Source of the DNA: an uncultured Muribaculaceae bacterium
Lineage (GTDB): Bacteria > Bacteroidota > Bacteroidia > Bacteroidales > Muribaculaceae
Assembly (NCBI GenBank): GCA_910578095.1
Contig: CAJTOZ010000038.1
Coordinates: forward strand, 1-13,822
Direction: 5' to 3'
Length of the DNA stretch: 13,822 nucleotides
Below the pieces are notes generated by a model that had not been told where the DNA came from, ran no database searches, and saw only the letters and a program-made list of their open reading frames with translations. Shown one piece after another: positions 7,685-13,822 of this stretch. A program made the translations under genes and the position numbers. Position 1 is the stretch's first letter, and every line of letters starts with the position of its first letter.

Positions 7685-9330
7685 CACAGCACGGTGCTTT
7701 GTGTGGTTTTGTCGTTGGCAAAAGTCACAATGTACAGCGCATTGTTCACAAAACCGCCTTCGTCGCCGGCCTTCTCAAAACGGAAAGCCGACTGACGTCC
7801 GCGCCACAACCCATCGCCCTCGGGATCAAAGACACCGCCGTGGGCGCGCAGGTTGGATATGATCATCGAGGCCACGTCATAGCCCAAAGCCCCCTGATTG
7901 GGTACAACCTCCATCGGGGCGGCTCCGAAGTTATCCATGAAGCCGGATGCTATGGCACGGGCATCATCACCCTCGGGATTTATAAACACGCGCGTGTAGA
8001 TTGTGGCACCGAGCGCATGAAGCATATCAAGAGCATCGTTGCGGAAAGCAGTCCAGTCGGGATAGCCGAAGATCTCGATAGCCGCAGTCGAAGGATCATC
8101 GCGAAACGCTTTCAGTCCGTGGCTCATCTTGTTGAATTCGGCAAGCGTTCCGCTCGAAGGCACTATCACATAGCGCTCAGCCGCATCAAGAATATCCAGA
8201 TCGGAGGAGCGCAACGTCCCGTTGTAGCCTATCTCCACAGGAGCAATACCATCGGCGATGTACTTTTCACGGATAAAATCGGTGAACGCGCTCTTTTCGG
8301 CACGGCCGTTATTATTTCGGAGAATCACCGGGCGCATGTCGCCGAAACGGTCGCGCATACCAGCGTATGCCTTGGCATACATAGCCGAATGCGGAATATT
8401 GGCCTGGACAATCGAAGGATTGGTGAGATAACTCTCGTCCTTGAGATTAAAAATATTGATTACGTAGCCGTCGGTGTCGGACACCGCAGCCGCCAGGGCA
8501 CCAAGTTGTGCGTCGTCTTCGGGAGCTATTATCACCGAAGCCGTGCGCACACCGTCGGTCACGACAAAATCGCTACTGTCGAACACATTTATGGACACAG
8601 GTTGCCCGGCTGCACGCAACTCATCGGCGGCAATAAGCATTCCTTTATAGAAATCGGTGTACAGCTGGGACTGTTTGGACACATTCTCCTCTCCGAGCGC
8701 AAACGGCAGCATCACAGCGATGGAAGCCTCGCGCACAAATTCTACCGAGTCCACCTCTGCAGGGGATTGCGTAGCAACCAAGGCCGTATCAGCCCCTACC
8801 GCCATTGGCTCCTGAGCCGGAGCCTGAGGATGGCTCTCTTTTTCGGAGGCCACATACAGTGGCGTCTCATTGGGAGAGTGTGCCGGCTGAGTGGCACCGT
8901 CAATAGCATCTGTCGACACCGGGATCAACACAATCTGTCCGCTTTTAAGTCCGTCGGCCGTCTCCGGATTGGTTGCCACTATATCATCGGGAGTGACACC
9001 ATAGCGGTGGGCAAGGCCGAAAAGCGTCTCTCCGCGCTTCACCTCATGACTTATCGTTTTGCTGCCGGCAGCAGCAAACACCTCATAGGGAAAATACAGT
9101 ATCGTACCGGCCTTGACGCCATCAGCAGCGCCGGGGTTGTAACGTATTATGTCATCGCGGCTGATACCGAGAGAATCGGACAAAGAGTAAACGGTGTCTC
9201 CGAACTCCACCTCATAGTAATAATACCGGTTGCCGTTGACACTCTTCACAGGGAGGTCCAGAGCATACGTGCCAAATGAAGCAATGGTGATGGCACCGGT
9301 CAAAGCTAATGTGCGCAATTTTTTGTGCAT
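7684..9330 (-). CDS. LysM peptidoglycan-binding protein with periplasmic-binding-protein-like domain
   Basis: A 548-residue exported protein. The signal peptide covers about 1-23 (basic MHKKLR, hydrophobic core, likely cut after TYA) with no lipobox Cys. Two LysM domains follow at about 37-82 (GDTVYSLSDSLGISRDDIIRYNP) and 93-138 (GETLFGLAHRYGVTPDDIVATNP), which bind N-acetylglucosamine in peptidoglycan. A Pro/Ala/Glu-rich linker covers 140-198. From about 200 to the end there is a type-1 periplasmic-binding-protein-like fold (IAVMLPFALG, DFYKGMLIAADEL, VDPGYD-like GALGYDVASMI). That fold is shared by amino-acid receptors and by the LpoA-type activator of cell-wall synthases. A wall-anchored sensor or synthase regulator is plausible, but the ligand is unknown. 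It starts 14 bases after the protease stop and overlaps the barrel gene by one base. Confidence 0.85.
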   Translation of the reverse strand: MHKKLRTLALTGAITIASFGTYALDLPVKSVNGNRYYYYEVEFGDTVYSLSDSLGISRDDIIRYNPGAADGVKAGTILYFPYEVFAAAGSKTISHEVKRGETLFGLAHRYGVTPDDIVATNPETADGLKSGQIVLIPVSTDAIDGATQPAHSPNETPLYVASEKESHPQAPAQEPMAVGADTALVATQSPAEVDSVEFVREASIAVMLPFALGEENVSKQSQLYTDFYKGMLIAADELRAAGQPVSINVFDSSDFVVTDGVRTASVIIAPEDDAQLGALAAAVSDTDGYVINIFNLKDESYLTNPSIVQANIPHSAMYAKAYAGMRDRFGDMRPVILRNNNGRAEKSAFTDFIREKYIADGIAPVEIGYNGTLRSSDLDILDAAERYVIVPSSGTLAEFNKMSHGLKAFRDDPSTAAIEIFGYPDWTAFRNDALDMLHALGATIYTRVFINPEGDDARAIASGFMDNFGAAPMEVVPNQGALGYDVASMIISNLRAHGGVFDPEGDGLWRGRQSAFRFEKAGDEGGFVNNALYIVTFANDKTTQSTVL

Positions 9331-9344
9331 ATACGGTGAATTGG

Positions 9345-10934
9345 TTACTTTTTTCTTAAAAGCGAATCGTAGCGCTCCGGGTCGGAAATAAGCCGCAGGG
9401 CTTCTTCATATACCGGATTCAGGGGATTAGTGGCGCGCACGTACGATCCGTTGTCGTACAGATCCCGTGCCATAAGTCCTTTGAGCATGGCCCGGATATA
9501 TACGGCGCTGCGCGCCCACTGCTCTTCATTGAATTCGAGCCCTTCTTTCGCTGCTGCATCGAAGAGCTGCTGTTCCATCTCGGGGGAGATTTCAAAACCG
9601 GCATAGAACGCATCCTCGTCAGGGAATTTTCCAAGAAGCTGCTTGCGGTCCTGCTCCACTTTTCCTACGACAAAGGTATTGACTATGCCTTTGGCCACAA
9701 GGTCGCGGTAGTAGGGAGTGAAGAACGTGGTGTCGACGGGCACGAACACATCGGGCATGATGCCACCGCCGCCATATACTGTGCGGCCGTTACGCAATGT
9801 TTTGCATTTCAGGTTCTCATCGAAGCGTATGCTGTCGGCACTCCACAATTCGCCGCTTTTATAGCGGTTGAGCATGTCAAGCTGATAATCTTCTCCGCGG
9901 CCTTTCTCGTAAGGCTTCTGTATGCAACGGCCCGAAGGAGTGTAGTAGCGCGCTGTGGTGAGGCGTATCATCGAACCGTCCGGGAATGGGAACGGACGCT
10001 GCACCAGGCCCTTGCCGAATGTGCGGCGACCCACCACGAGACCGCGGTCGTTGTCCTGCATGGCTCCGGCAAGAATCTCCGATGCTGAGGCCGAATATTG
10101 GTTGACCATTATCACCACCCGGCCACGGCTGTCGCCGGAGGCTCCCTCTACAGAAAAGGTCATAGGCTCGCTGCGCAGGCCACCGGTGCTCACCACCGGC
10201 GAGCCCTCCGGAAGGAACTGTGCGGCGAGCTGCACGGCGGCGCCGAGATAACCGCCTCCATTGTCTTCAAGATCTATGAGCACATGGCGCATGCCACGGC
10301 GGCGCAGCTTGGCGATGGCCTTGGCCACCTCATCGGCCGTACTTTCGGCAAAGCGGCTCACACGGATATAGCCTACGGAATCATTGGCCATATATACATC
10401 ATCCACGCTATATATGGGGATATCATCGCGACGCAGGATAAATTCTATAGGCTCTTCCACACCGCCACGCTTCACTTTGAGCACCACCTGCGACCCCTTG
10501 GGGCCGCGCAACACCTTGATGATCTGCGAATTTTTCATCTGCTTGCCGGCTATCACGGTGTCGTTGGCACTGATGATACGATCGCCGGGGCGCAAACCGG
10601 CCTTTTCCGAAGGGCCGCCCACTGTGGTCTGGATCACATAGACGGTGTCCTTGACCATGTTGAACATAATGCCTATACCACTGAAGTGCCCTTCGAGCGG
10701 TTGATTCAGTTCGCGCGTCTCATCCGGAGTAGAGTATTGCGAATGAGGGTCAAGAGTAGCCAGCATAGCCTTTATCCCTTCATCTACGAGACTGTCCTCA
10801 TTGACTTTCTCCACATAAAAATTGGATATGACCCCTTCGGCATAACGCAATTTCTGCGAAGGGCTGAATTCACGTGTCTGCGCACCGGCGAGGAGAGCGC
10901 CGGCTGCGGCTATGGCTATAACAATTTTTTTCAT
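9345..10934 (-). CDS. S41 family C-terminal processing peptidase
   Basis: A periplasmic serine protease of the Ctp/Prc type, which cuts near the C-termini of envelope proteins. It has 529 residues, with a signal peptide at about 1-18 (KKIVIAIAAAGALLAGA). The PDZ domain at about 80-160 contains GIGIMF and GLRPGDRI and selects substrate tails. The S41 catalytic core at about 175-330 has YSASASEILAGAMQD (catalytic Ser most likely S283) and RTFGKGLVQ (general-base Lys K308), a Ser-Lys dyad with the expected 25-residue spacing. The GGGYLGAA region resembles the usual oxyanion-side segment. An extra helical C-terminal part of about 150 residues follows, common in Bacteroidetes members. The ATG overlaps the coaD stop (ATGA). 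Being beside LysM and barrel genes suggests cell-wall or outer-membrane protein processing. Confidence 0.92.
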   Translation of the reverse strand: MKKIVIAIAAAGALLAGAQTREFSPSQKLRYAEGVISNFYVEKVNEDSLVDEGIKAMLATLDPHSQYSTPDETRELNQPLEGHFSGIGIMFNMVKDTVYVIQTTVGGPSEKAGLRPGDRIISANDTVIAGKQMKNSQIIKVLRGPKGSQVVLKVKRGGVEEPIEFILRRDDIPIYSVDDVYMANDSVGYIRVSRFAESTADEVAKAIAKLRRRGMRHVLIDLEDNGGGYLGAAVQLAAQFLPEGSPVVSTGGLRSEPMTFSVEGASGDSRGRVVIMVNQYSASASEILAGAMQDNDRGLVVGRRTFGKGLVQRPFPFPDGSMIRLTTARYYTPSGRCIQKPYEKGRGEDYQLDMLNRYKSGELWSADSIRFDENLKCKTLRNGRTVYGGGGIMPDVFVPVDTTFFTPYYRDLVAKGIVNTFVVGKVEQDRKQLLGKFPDEDAFYAGFEISPEMEQQLFDAAAKEGLEFNEEQWARSAVYIRAMLKGLMARDLYDNGSYVRATNPLNPVYEEALRLISDPERYDSLLRKK

Positions 10935-11389
10935 TGGTTGTGAACGGGTTTTGGAAGAAAAGCGTCGACGTCGCGGCCGTAGGATGCGAGTTCGCGCACG
11001 ATAGACGACGACACAGCCGCCAGCTCGGGCAGGCTATACAATAAAACGGTTTCGATGCCGGATAGTTGTCGGTTCACATCGGCAAGATCTCGTTCATAGT
11101 CGAAATCGCGTGTCGAACGCACTCCGCGCAGCAAAGCCGAAGCCCCGGCGGCGGCCGCCGCGTCAACTGTCAGACAGTCATAAACCACTACTTCGATGCG
11201 GTCGTCGCCGGCAAAAACCTCCCGTATGGCCTGAGCGGCGTCCTCTGCATGCACGCGGTCGTCGGGCTTGGCAGAGTTTACCCCCACGCCAACCACTATA
11301 CGGTCGAAAATATCCAGTCCGCGGGTTACGATGGACGCATGGCCAGTGGTGAAGGGGCGGAAAGAGCCCGCGAAAAAAGCTGTGCGCAT
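10931..11389 (-). CDS. coaD: Pantetheine-phosphate adenylyltransferase
   Basis: This enzyme transfers AMP from ATP to 4'-phosphopantetheine to make dephospho-CoA, the penultimate step of CoA synthesis, in the cytoplasm. The protein has 152 residues, close to the usual 155-160. The nucleotidyltransferase motif is TTGH (14-17, with H17). Other expected residues are K41 (SAKPDD), R88 and R91 in LLRGVRSTRDFDYE, and the VSSSIVRE segment (126-133). The usual FDP before TxGH is FRP (R11). Of two in-frame ATGs, 11389 is chosen because it gives the family N-terminus MRTAFFAGSF and lies 7 bases after the parE stop; the one at 11419 adds ten residues overlapping parE. It ends in an ATGA overlap with the protease gene. 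The pathway partner coaBC is in the convergent operon of this window. Confidence 0.93.
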   Translation of the reverse strand: MRTAFFAGSFRPFTTGHASIVTRGLDIFDRIVVGVGVNSAKPDDRVHAEDAAQAIREVFAGDDRIEVVVYDCLTVDAAAAAGASALLRGVRSTRDFDYERDLADVNRQLSGIETVLLYSLPELAAVSSSIVRELASYGRDVDAFLPKPVHNQ

Positions 11390-11396
11390 GGTGCGC

Positions 11397-13328
11397 TCAG
11401 AGTGCGATGTCTTTATCATCTTCCACTACAAGATTGTCTATGATGAAAGTCTGTCGTTCCATGGTGTTTTTACCCATGTAAAACTCCAGCAATTCCGCTA
11501 CAGCGTCCTCTTTGCGCAGCGTCACACGGTCCACACGCATGTCGGGCCCTATGAAATTGCGGAATTCCTCCGGCGATATTTCGCCAAGACCTTTGAATCG
11601 GGTGATTTCGGCGTTCGCGCCGAAGCGGTTGATGGCAGCGATGCGTTCCTCGTCGGAGTAGCAGTAGACGGTGTCGTCCTGCAAGGCTTTGCCGCGGGAG
11701 CCGGACCGCTTGCTGGTCTTTTTATTGCGCACACGGAACAAAGGCGTCTGGAGCACATACACATGCCCTTTCTTTATCAGATCGGGGAAAAACTGCAGGA
11801 AAAACGTGATCATCAGCAGACGTATATGCATACCATCCACATCGGCATCGGTAGCAATAATCACATTATTGTAACGCAACCCGTCTATTCCTTCCTCGAT
11901 GTTGAGCGCAGCCTGGAGCAGATTGAACTCATCATTCTCATACAGCACCTTTTGGGTGACGCCGAAGGTGTTGAGCGGTTTTCCGCGCAGCGAGAACACA
12001 GCCTGAGTTGCCACATTGCGTATCTTGGTGATGGAACCGGCTGCGGAATCGCCCTCGGTGATGAAAATTGAGGATGCAAGTTTCAGCGCATCATCGCCCT
12101 TGGCATCGTTGAGATGCACACGGCAATCAAGCAATTTTTTATTGTGCAGATTCACCTGTTTGGCCTTCTCGCGGGCTTTTTTGGTGATGCCGGCCATAGC
12201 CTTGCGGTCGCGCTCGCTTTCCTGCACCTTTTTAAGTATGATATCGGCCACCTCAAGATTGCGGTGCAGATAGTTGTCGAGTTCCTTCTTGATGAAATCG
12301 CCTATGAACTTAGCCACAGTGGGTCCCTCGGGCCCCATATCCCTGGAACCGAGTTTCGTTTTGGTCTGCGACTCAAATACGGGCTCCTCAACTTTCACAG
12401 CCACAGCGGCAATAATACCATTTCGGATATCGGAATATTCAAAATTGCGGCCGAAAAAATCCTTAAGCGTCCGCGACACAGCCTCCTTAAAGGCGCTGAG
12501 ATGCGTGCCTCCCTGTGTGGTGTGCTGGCCGTTCACAAAAGAATAGTACTCCTCGCCATATTGGTTGGCATGTGTTATAGCCACCTCTATATCCTGCCCT
12601 TTAAGGTGTATTATCGGATACAGCGGCTCCTTTGTCATATTCTCGCGGAGAAGATCAAGCAACCCGTGACGCGAGAAGAAGCGGCGTCCGTTGTATATGA
12701 TGGTAAGACCCGTGTTGAGAAAGGTATAATTTTTAAGCAGGGGCTCTATGAACTCGTCACGGTAAAGATATTCACGGAATATGGACGCATCCGGAGTGAA
12801 CCGCACCAATGTTCCGTTCGGGCGATCCGTTGGCACCACAGGGCTCTCTTCCTTAAGTTCGCCCATGCTGAAAACCGCGCGCTTCAGCTCCCCGTCGCGC
12901 ACGCTTTCTATCTCAAAGAACACACTGAGCGCATTCACGGCTTTGATGCCCACGCCGTTAAGTCCCACGCTTTTCTTGAAAGCCTTGGAGTCGTACTTAC
13001 CTCCGGTGTTCATCTTTGACGCCACATCCACGACCTTGCCCAACGGCACACCGCGACCATAGTCGCGCACCACGACAGAGCCATCCTCGATAGTGACATC
13101 AATCTGCTTACCGAAGCCCATCATATATTCATCGATGGCATTGTCGAGCACCTCCTTGAGGAGCACGTAAATGCCATCGTCACTATTGGTGCCGTCGCCG
13201 AGCTTTCCAATGTACATGCCCGGGCGCCGTCTGATATGTTCTTTCCAGTCGAGGGTACGGATATCATCCTCGCTATAGTCTGCCGCAGCCACAGCCCGCG
13301 GCTCCACTGTGTCAAGTTCTTCACTCAT
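11397..13328 (-). CDS. parE: DNA topoisomerase IV subunit B (type IIA, ParE/GyrB family)
   Basis: This is the ATPase subunit of a type IIA topoisomerase that unlinks replicated chromosomes, working with ParA-like subunit ParC in a heterotetramer. It has 643 residues. The GHKL ATPase covers about 25-230: KEVLDNAIDEY (E59 general base, N63 Mg binding), YGRGVPLG (90-97) and VGLNGVGIKAVNALS (121-135). The transducer has TQGGTHLSAF (271-280) and the switch QTKTKLG (321-327). TOPRIM has EGDSAAGS (425-432) and DADVDG (494-499) for metal and DNA cleavage. The C-terminal part carries FKGLGEI (578-584). Length and the RRRPGMYIGKLGDGTNSDDGI-type start favour ParE over GyrB, but no paralogue is available here for comparison. 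It is the first gene of the - strand operon, with a -7 box almost touching its ATG. Confidence 0.92.
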   Translation of the reverse strand: MSEELDTVEPRAVAAADYSEDDIRTLDWKEHIRRRPGMYIGKLGDGTNSDDGIYVLLKEVLDNAIDEYMMGFGKQIDVTIEDGSVVVRDYGRGVPLGKVVDVASKMNTGGKYDSKAFKKSVGLNGVGIKAVNALSVFFEIESVRDGELKRAVFSMGELKEESPVVPTDRPNGTLVRFTPDASIFREYLYRDEFIEPLLKNYTFLNTGLTIIYNGRRFFSRHGLLDLLRENMTKEPLYPIIHLKGQDIEVAITHANQYGEEYYSFVNGQHTTQGGTHLSAFKEAVSRTLKDFFGRNFEYSDIRNGIIAAVAVKVEEPVFESQTKTKLGSRDMGPEGPTVAKFIGDFIKKELDNYLHRNLEVADIILKKVQESERDRKAMAGITKKAREKAKQVNLHNKKLLDCRVHLNDAKGDDALKLASSIFITEGDSAAGSITKIRNVATQAVFSLRGKPLNTFGVTQKVLYENDEFNLLQAALNIEEGIDGLRYNNVIIATDADVDGMHIRLLMITFFLQFFPDLIKKGHVYVLQTPLFRVRNKKTSKRSGSRGKALQDDTVYCYSDEERIAAINRFGANAEITRFKGLGEISPEEFRNFIGPDMRVDRVTLRKEDAVAELLEFYMGKNTMERQTFIIDNLVVEDDKDIAL

Positions 13329-13333
13329 AGCTG

Positions 13334-13341
13334 CAAATATA
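13334..13341 (-). promoter_or_regulatory. -7 box of the parE operon, leaderless arrangement
   Basis: On the - strand TATATTTG matches TAnnTTTG exactly and is followed by CAGCT and then the parE ATG. The expected start of transcription, a few bases after the box, falls on or next to the ATG at 13328. I see no good TTTG element 19-21 bases upstream; a TTTG does occur but only 12 bases away. The leader would be between none and a few bases. Confidence 0.65.
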
Positions 13342-13423
13342 GCTATTTTTTTTCAAATCGCCGATTTCCTTTACATTATTTAAACGAAACTGTGAGCTGA
13401 AGAATATCCTATGTCATTTCGAT

Positions 13424-13450
13424 AAAAAAAGAGACCCCTGCTGAGATCTC
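13424..13450 (-). terminator. Rho-independent terminator after the tRNA-Gly fragment
   Basis: On the - strand GAGAUCUC, loop AGCA, GGGGUCUC forms an 8-bp stem with two U-G wobbles, followed at once by seven U. Read on the + strand the same two positions are C-A mismatches and the run is of A, so it works only for - strand transcription. It is 23 bases past the tRNA 3' end, the position expected for a tRNA gene's own terminator. It also lies upstream of parE and would block read-through into that operon. Confidence 0.75.
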
Positions 13451-13473
13451 CTTTTAGCCTTTTTGCAACTTTG

Positions 13474-13516
13474 AGCGACAGACGGGACTCGAACCCGCGA
13501 CTTTTAGCTTGGGAAG
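13474..13516 (-). pseudogene. 3' half of a tRNA-Gly(CCC) gene; candidate attachment site
   Basis: Read on the - strand this gives an anticodon loop TTCCCAA (13515-13509, anticodon CCC), the 3' anticodon strand GCTAA, a variable loop AAGTC, a T arm GCGGG-TTCGAGT-CCCGT (one G-U pair), the 3' acceptor strand CTGTCGC and discriminator T73. U73 and an acceptor ending in CGC fit tRNA-Gly. CCA is not encoded. The 5' half is absent: the expected anticodon strand TTAGC is replaced by GAAAC, and no D arm or GCGACAG start is found before it. The break at the anticodon loop is a known crossover site for tyrosine integrases, so a scar left by integration is the best explanation. Confidence 0.7.
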
Positions 13517-13608
13517 TTTCTTAGTCGCAGGTTTTGGCGCTGTGAATCAGAGTGTTATTAATTTGTTTAAGAGTAAATTTGCATTGTTGCACATCCTGGA
13601 GGATGATG

Positions 13609-13658
13609 GTGCAAAATTAATGATATTCAATGAAAAAAACAAATGGCGATTTTGCACC
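13609..13658. repeat. 10-bp perfect inverted repeat with 30-base spacer
   Basis: GGTGCAAAAT at 13609-13618 is matched exactly by ATTTTGCACC at 13649-13658. The left arm overlaps the -7 box of the - strand promoter and the right arm lies just upstream of its -33 box, so the promoter is bracketed. It could be a regulator operator pair, integrase or excisionase arm sites, or a long-loop hairpin after the partial gene to the right. The lack of a T run argues against a simple terminator. Confidence 0.6.
13612..13643 (-). promoter_or_regulatory. Consensus Bacteroidetes promoter, reading leftward
   Basis: On the - strand there is a TTTG -33 box (13643-13640), a 20-base spacer and a TAATTTTG -7 box (13619-13612). 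Both boxes and the spacing agree with the TTTG-N(19-21)-TAnnTTTG consensus, the best promoter in the window. Transcription would start near 13604-13608, cross the tRNA-Gly fragment and stop at the terminator at 13424-13450. That gives an RNA of about 175-180 bases with no sizeable reading frame. Confidence 0.6.
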
Positions 13659-13697
13659 TGTTTTGGGCTGCTGATGGCAGCGGGGGGCGTGTGTGTG

Positions 13698-13822
13698 TTA
13701 CTCTTCGTCGAGGGAGGCGGCATCGATCTCGGCGGCGTGCTGCTCGAGACGGCGCGCGATGTGGCGGAAGGCTTCGGCGAGCTGGTGGTAGTCGGCGGGA
13801 GAGAAGCGCTGCCGGGCTCCGT
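13698..13822 (-). CDS. C-terminus of an unrecognised protein (partial)
   Basis: The stop TAA is at 13700-13698 and the frame stays open to the window edge, giving 40 residues: it includes RFSPADYHQLAEAFRHIARR and ends in AASLDEE. The segment looks helical and amphipathic with an acidic tail. I do not recognise the family. The reverse strand is also open, as expected for DNA this GC-rich, but its translation is almost all Arg/Gly/Ala, so the - strand is preferred. Base composition is visibly more GC-rich than the genes to the left, which would suit an imported gene. If the tRNA fragment is an attachment scar, this would be the terminal gene of the integrated element. Confidence 0.55.
   Translation of the reverse strand, partial: GARQRFSPADYHQLAEAFRHIARRLEQHAAEIDAASLDEE

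Larger units (their letters stand above)
13517..13697. other. Non-coding, AT-rich stretch beyond the tRNA fragment
   Basis: No gene is supported in this 181-base stretch. The only start-to-stop frames found are about 15 codons long. It holds a consensus - strand promoter and a 10-bp inverted repeat, listed separately. There is also a + strand TAAATTTG box (13574-13581) with no good -33 partner, and a run of six G followed by (GT)5 (13682-13698) reaching the stop codon of the next gene. Together with the tRNA fragment it has the look of an element end. Confidence 0.5.

Noticed and set aside
7699..9279. 526-codon open frame on the + strand opposite the LysM gene
   Set aside because: It is a shadow of the LysM/binding-protein gene, which has a signal peptide and two clear LysM domains. 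The + frame translation shows no domain.
13451..13508. Direct repeat CTTTTAGC at 13451-13458 and 13501-13508
   Set aside because: Eight bases with no extended match and no clear relation to the tRNA break; too short to call an attachment-site duplication.
13475..13528. A complete D-arm-less tRNA using GCGAC at 13528-13524 as the 5' acceptor strand
   Set aside because: Only five acceptor pairs form, the anticodon stem does not pair and the span is about 54 bases. A truncated tRNA-Gly explains the sequence better.

Overview
The window looks like chromosomal DNA of a Bacteroidales bacterium, most plausibly a Muribaculaceae (S24-7) relative. This rests on the conserved dnaN-exonuclease-coaBC-DUF4835-recN-rlmB gene order, on Bacteroidetes-type promoters (-7 box TAnnTTTG, -33 box TTTG), on the general lack of Shine-Dalgarno sites, and on fairly GC-rich coding DNA. 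The family-level guess is inference; there is no rRNA in the window to settle it.

Left half, + strand (378-6824): one tightly packed operon. Its genes are dnaN (sliding clamp), a DEDDh 3'-5' exonuclease, coaBC (middle steps of CoA synthesis), a secreted DUF4835/PorD-like protein, recN (DNA break repair) and rlmB (23S rRNA 2'-O-methyltransferase). Junctions are ATGA overlaps or gaps of a few bases. The 377 bases before dnaN are non-coding and AT-rich; they hold a three-copy 22-base tandem repeat and a -7-like box.

Right half, - strand (6998-13328): a second compact operon that converges on the first. Read from right to left it is parE (topoisomerase IV subunit B), coaD (CoA pathway), a periplasmic S41 C-terminal processing protease, a double-LysM protein with a periplasmic-binding-protein-like domain, and an outer-membrane beta-barrel protein. 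A 16-bp perfect inverted repeat lies between the two operons. The parE -7 box is only five bases from the ATG, which suggests a leaderless or nearly leaderless mRNA.

Right edge (13329-13822): this is the least ordinary part. It holds the 3' half of a tRNA-Gly(CCC) on the - strand, from anticodon loop to U73, with no 5' half. The fragment is followed by an intact terminator that folds well only on the - strand. Upstream of it are a consensus-quality - strand promoter, a 10-bp perfect inverted repeat and the C-terminus of an unrecognised, very GC-rich gene running off the window. The simplest reading is the distal attachment-site scar of an integrated element that lies to the right.

Everything from 378 to 13328 is recognisable housekeeping and envelope genes. 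I see no clearly new multi-gene system there. The best leads are the tRNA-scar boundary, the possible short RNA across it, the repeats before dnaN, and the conserved but uncharacterised protease-LysM-barrel envelope module.
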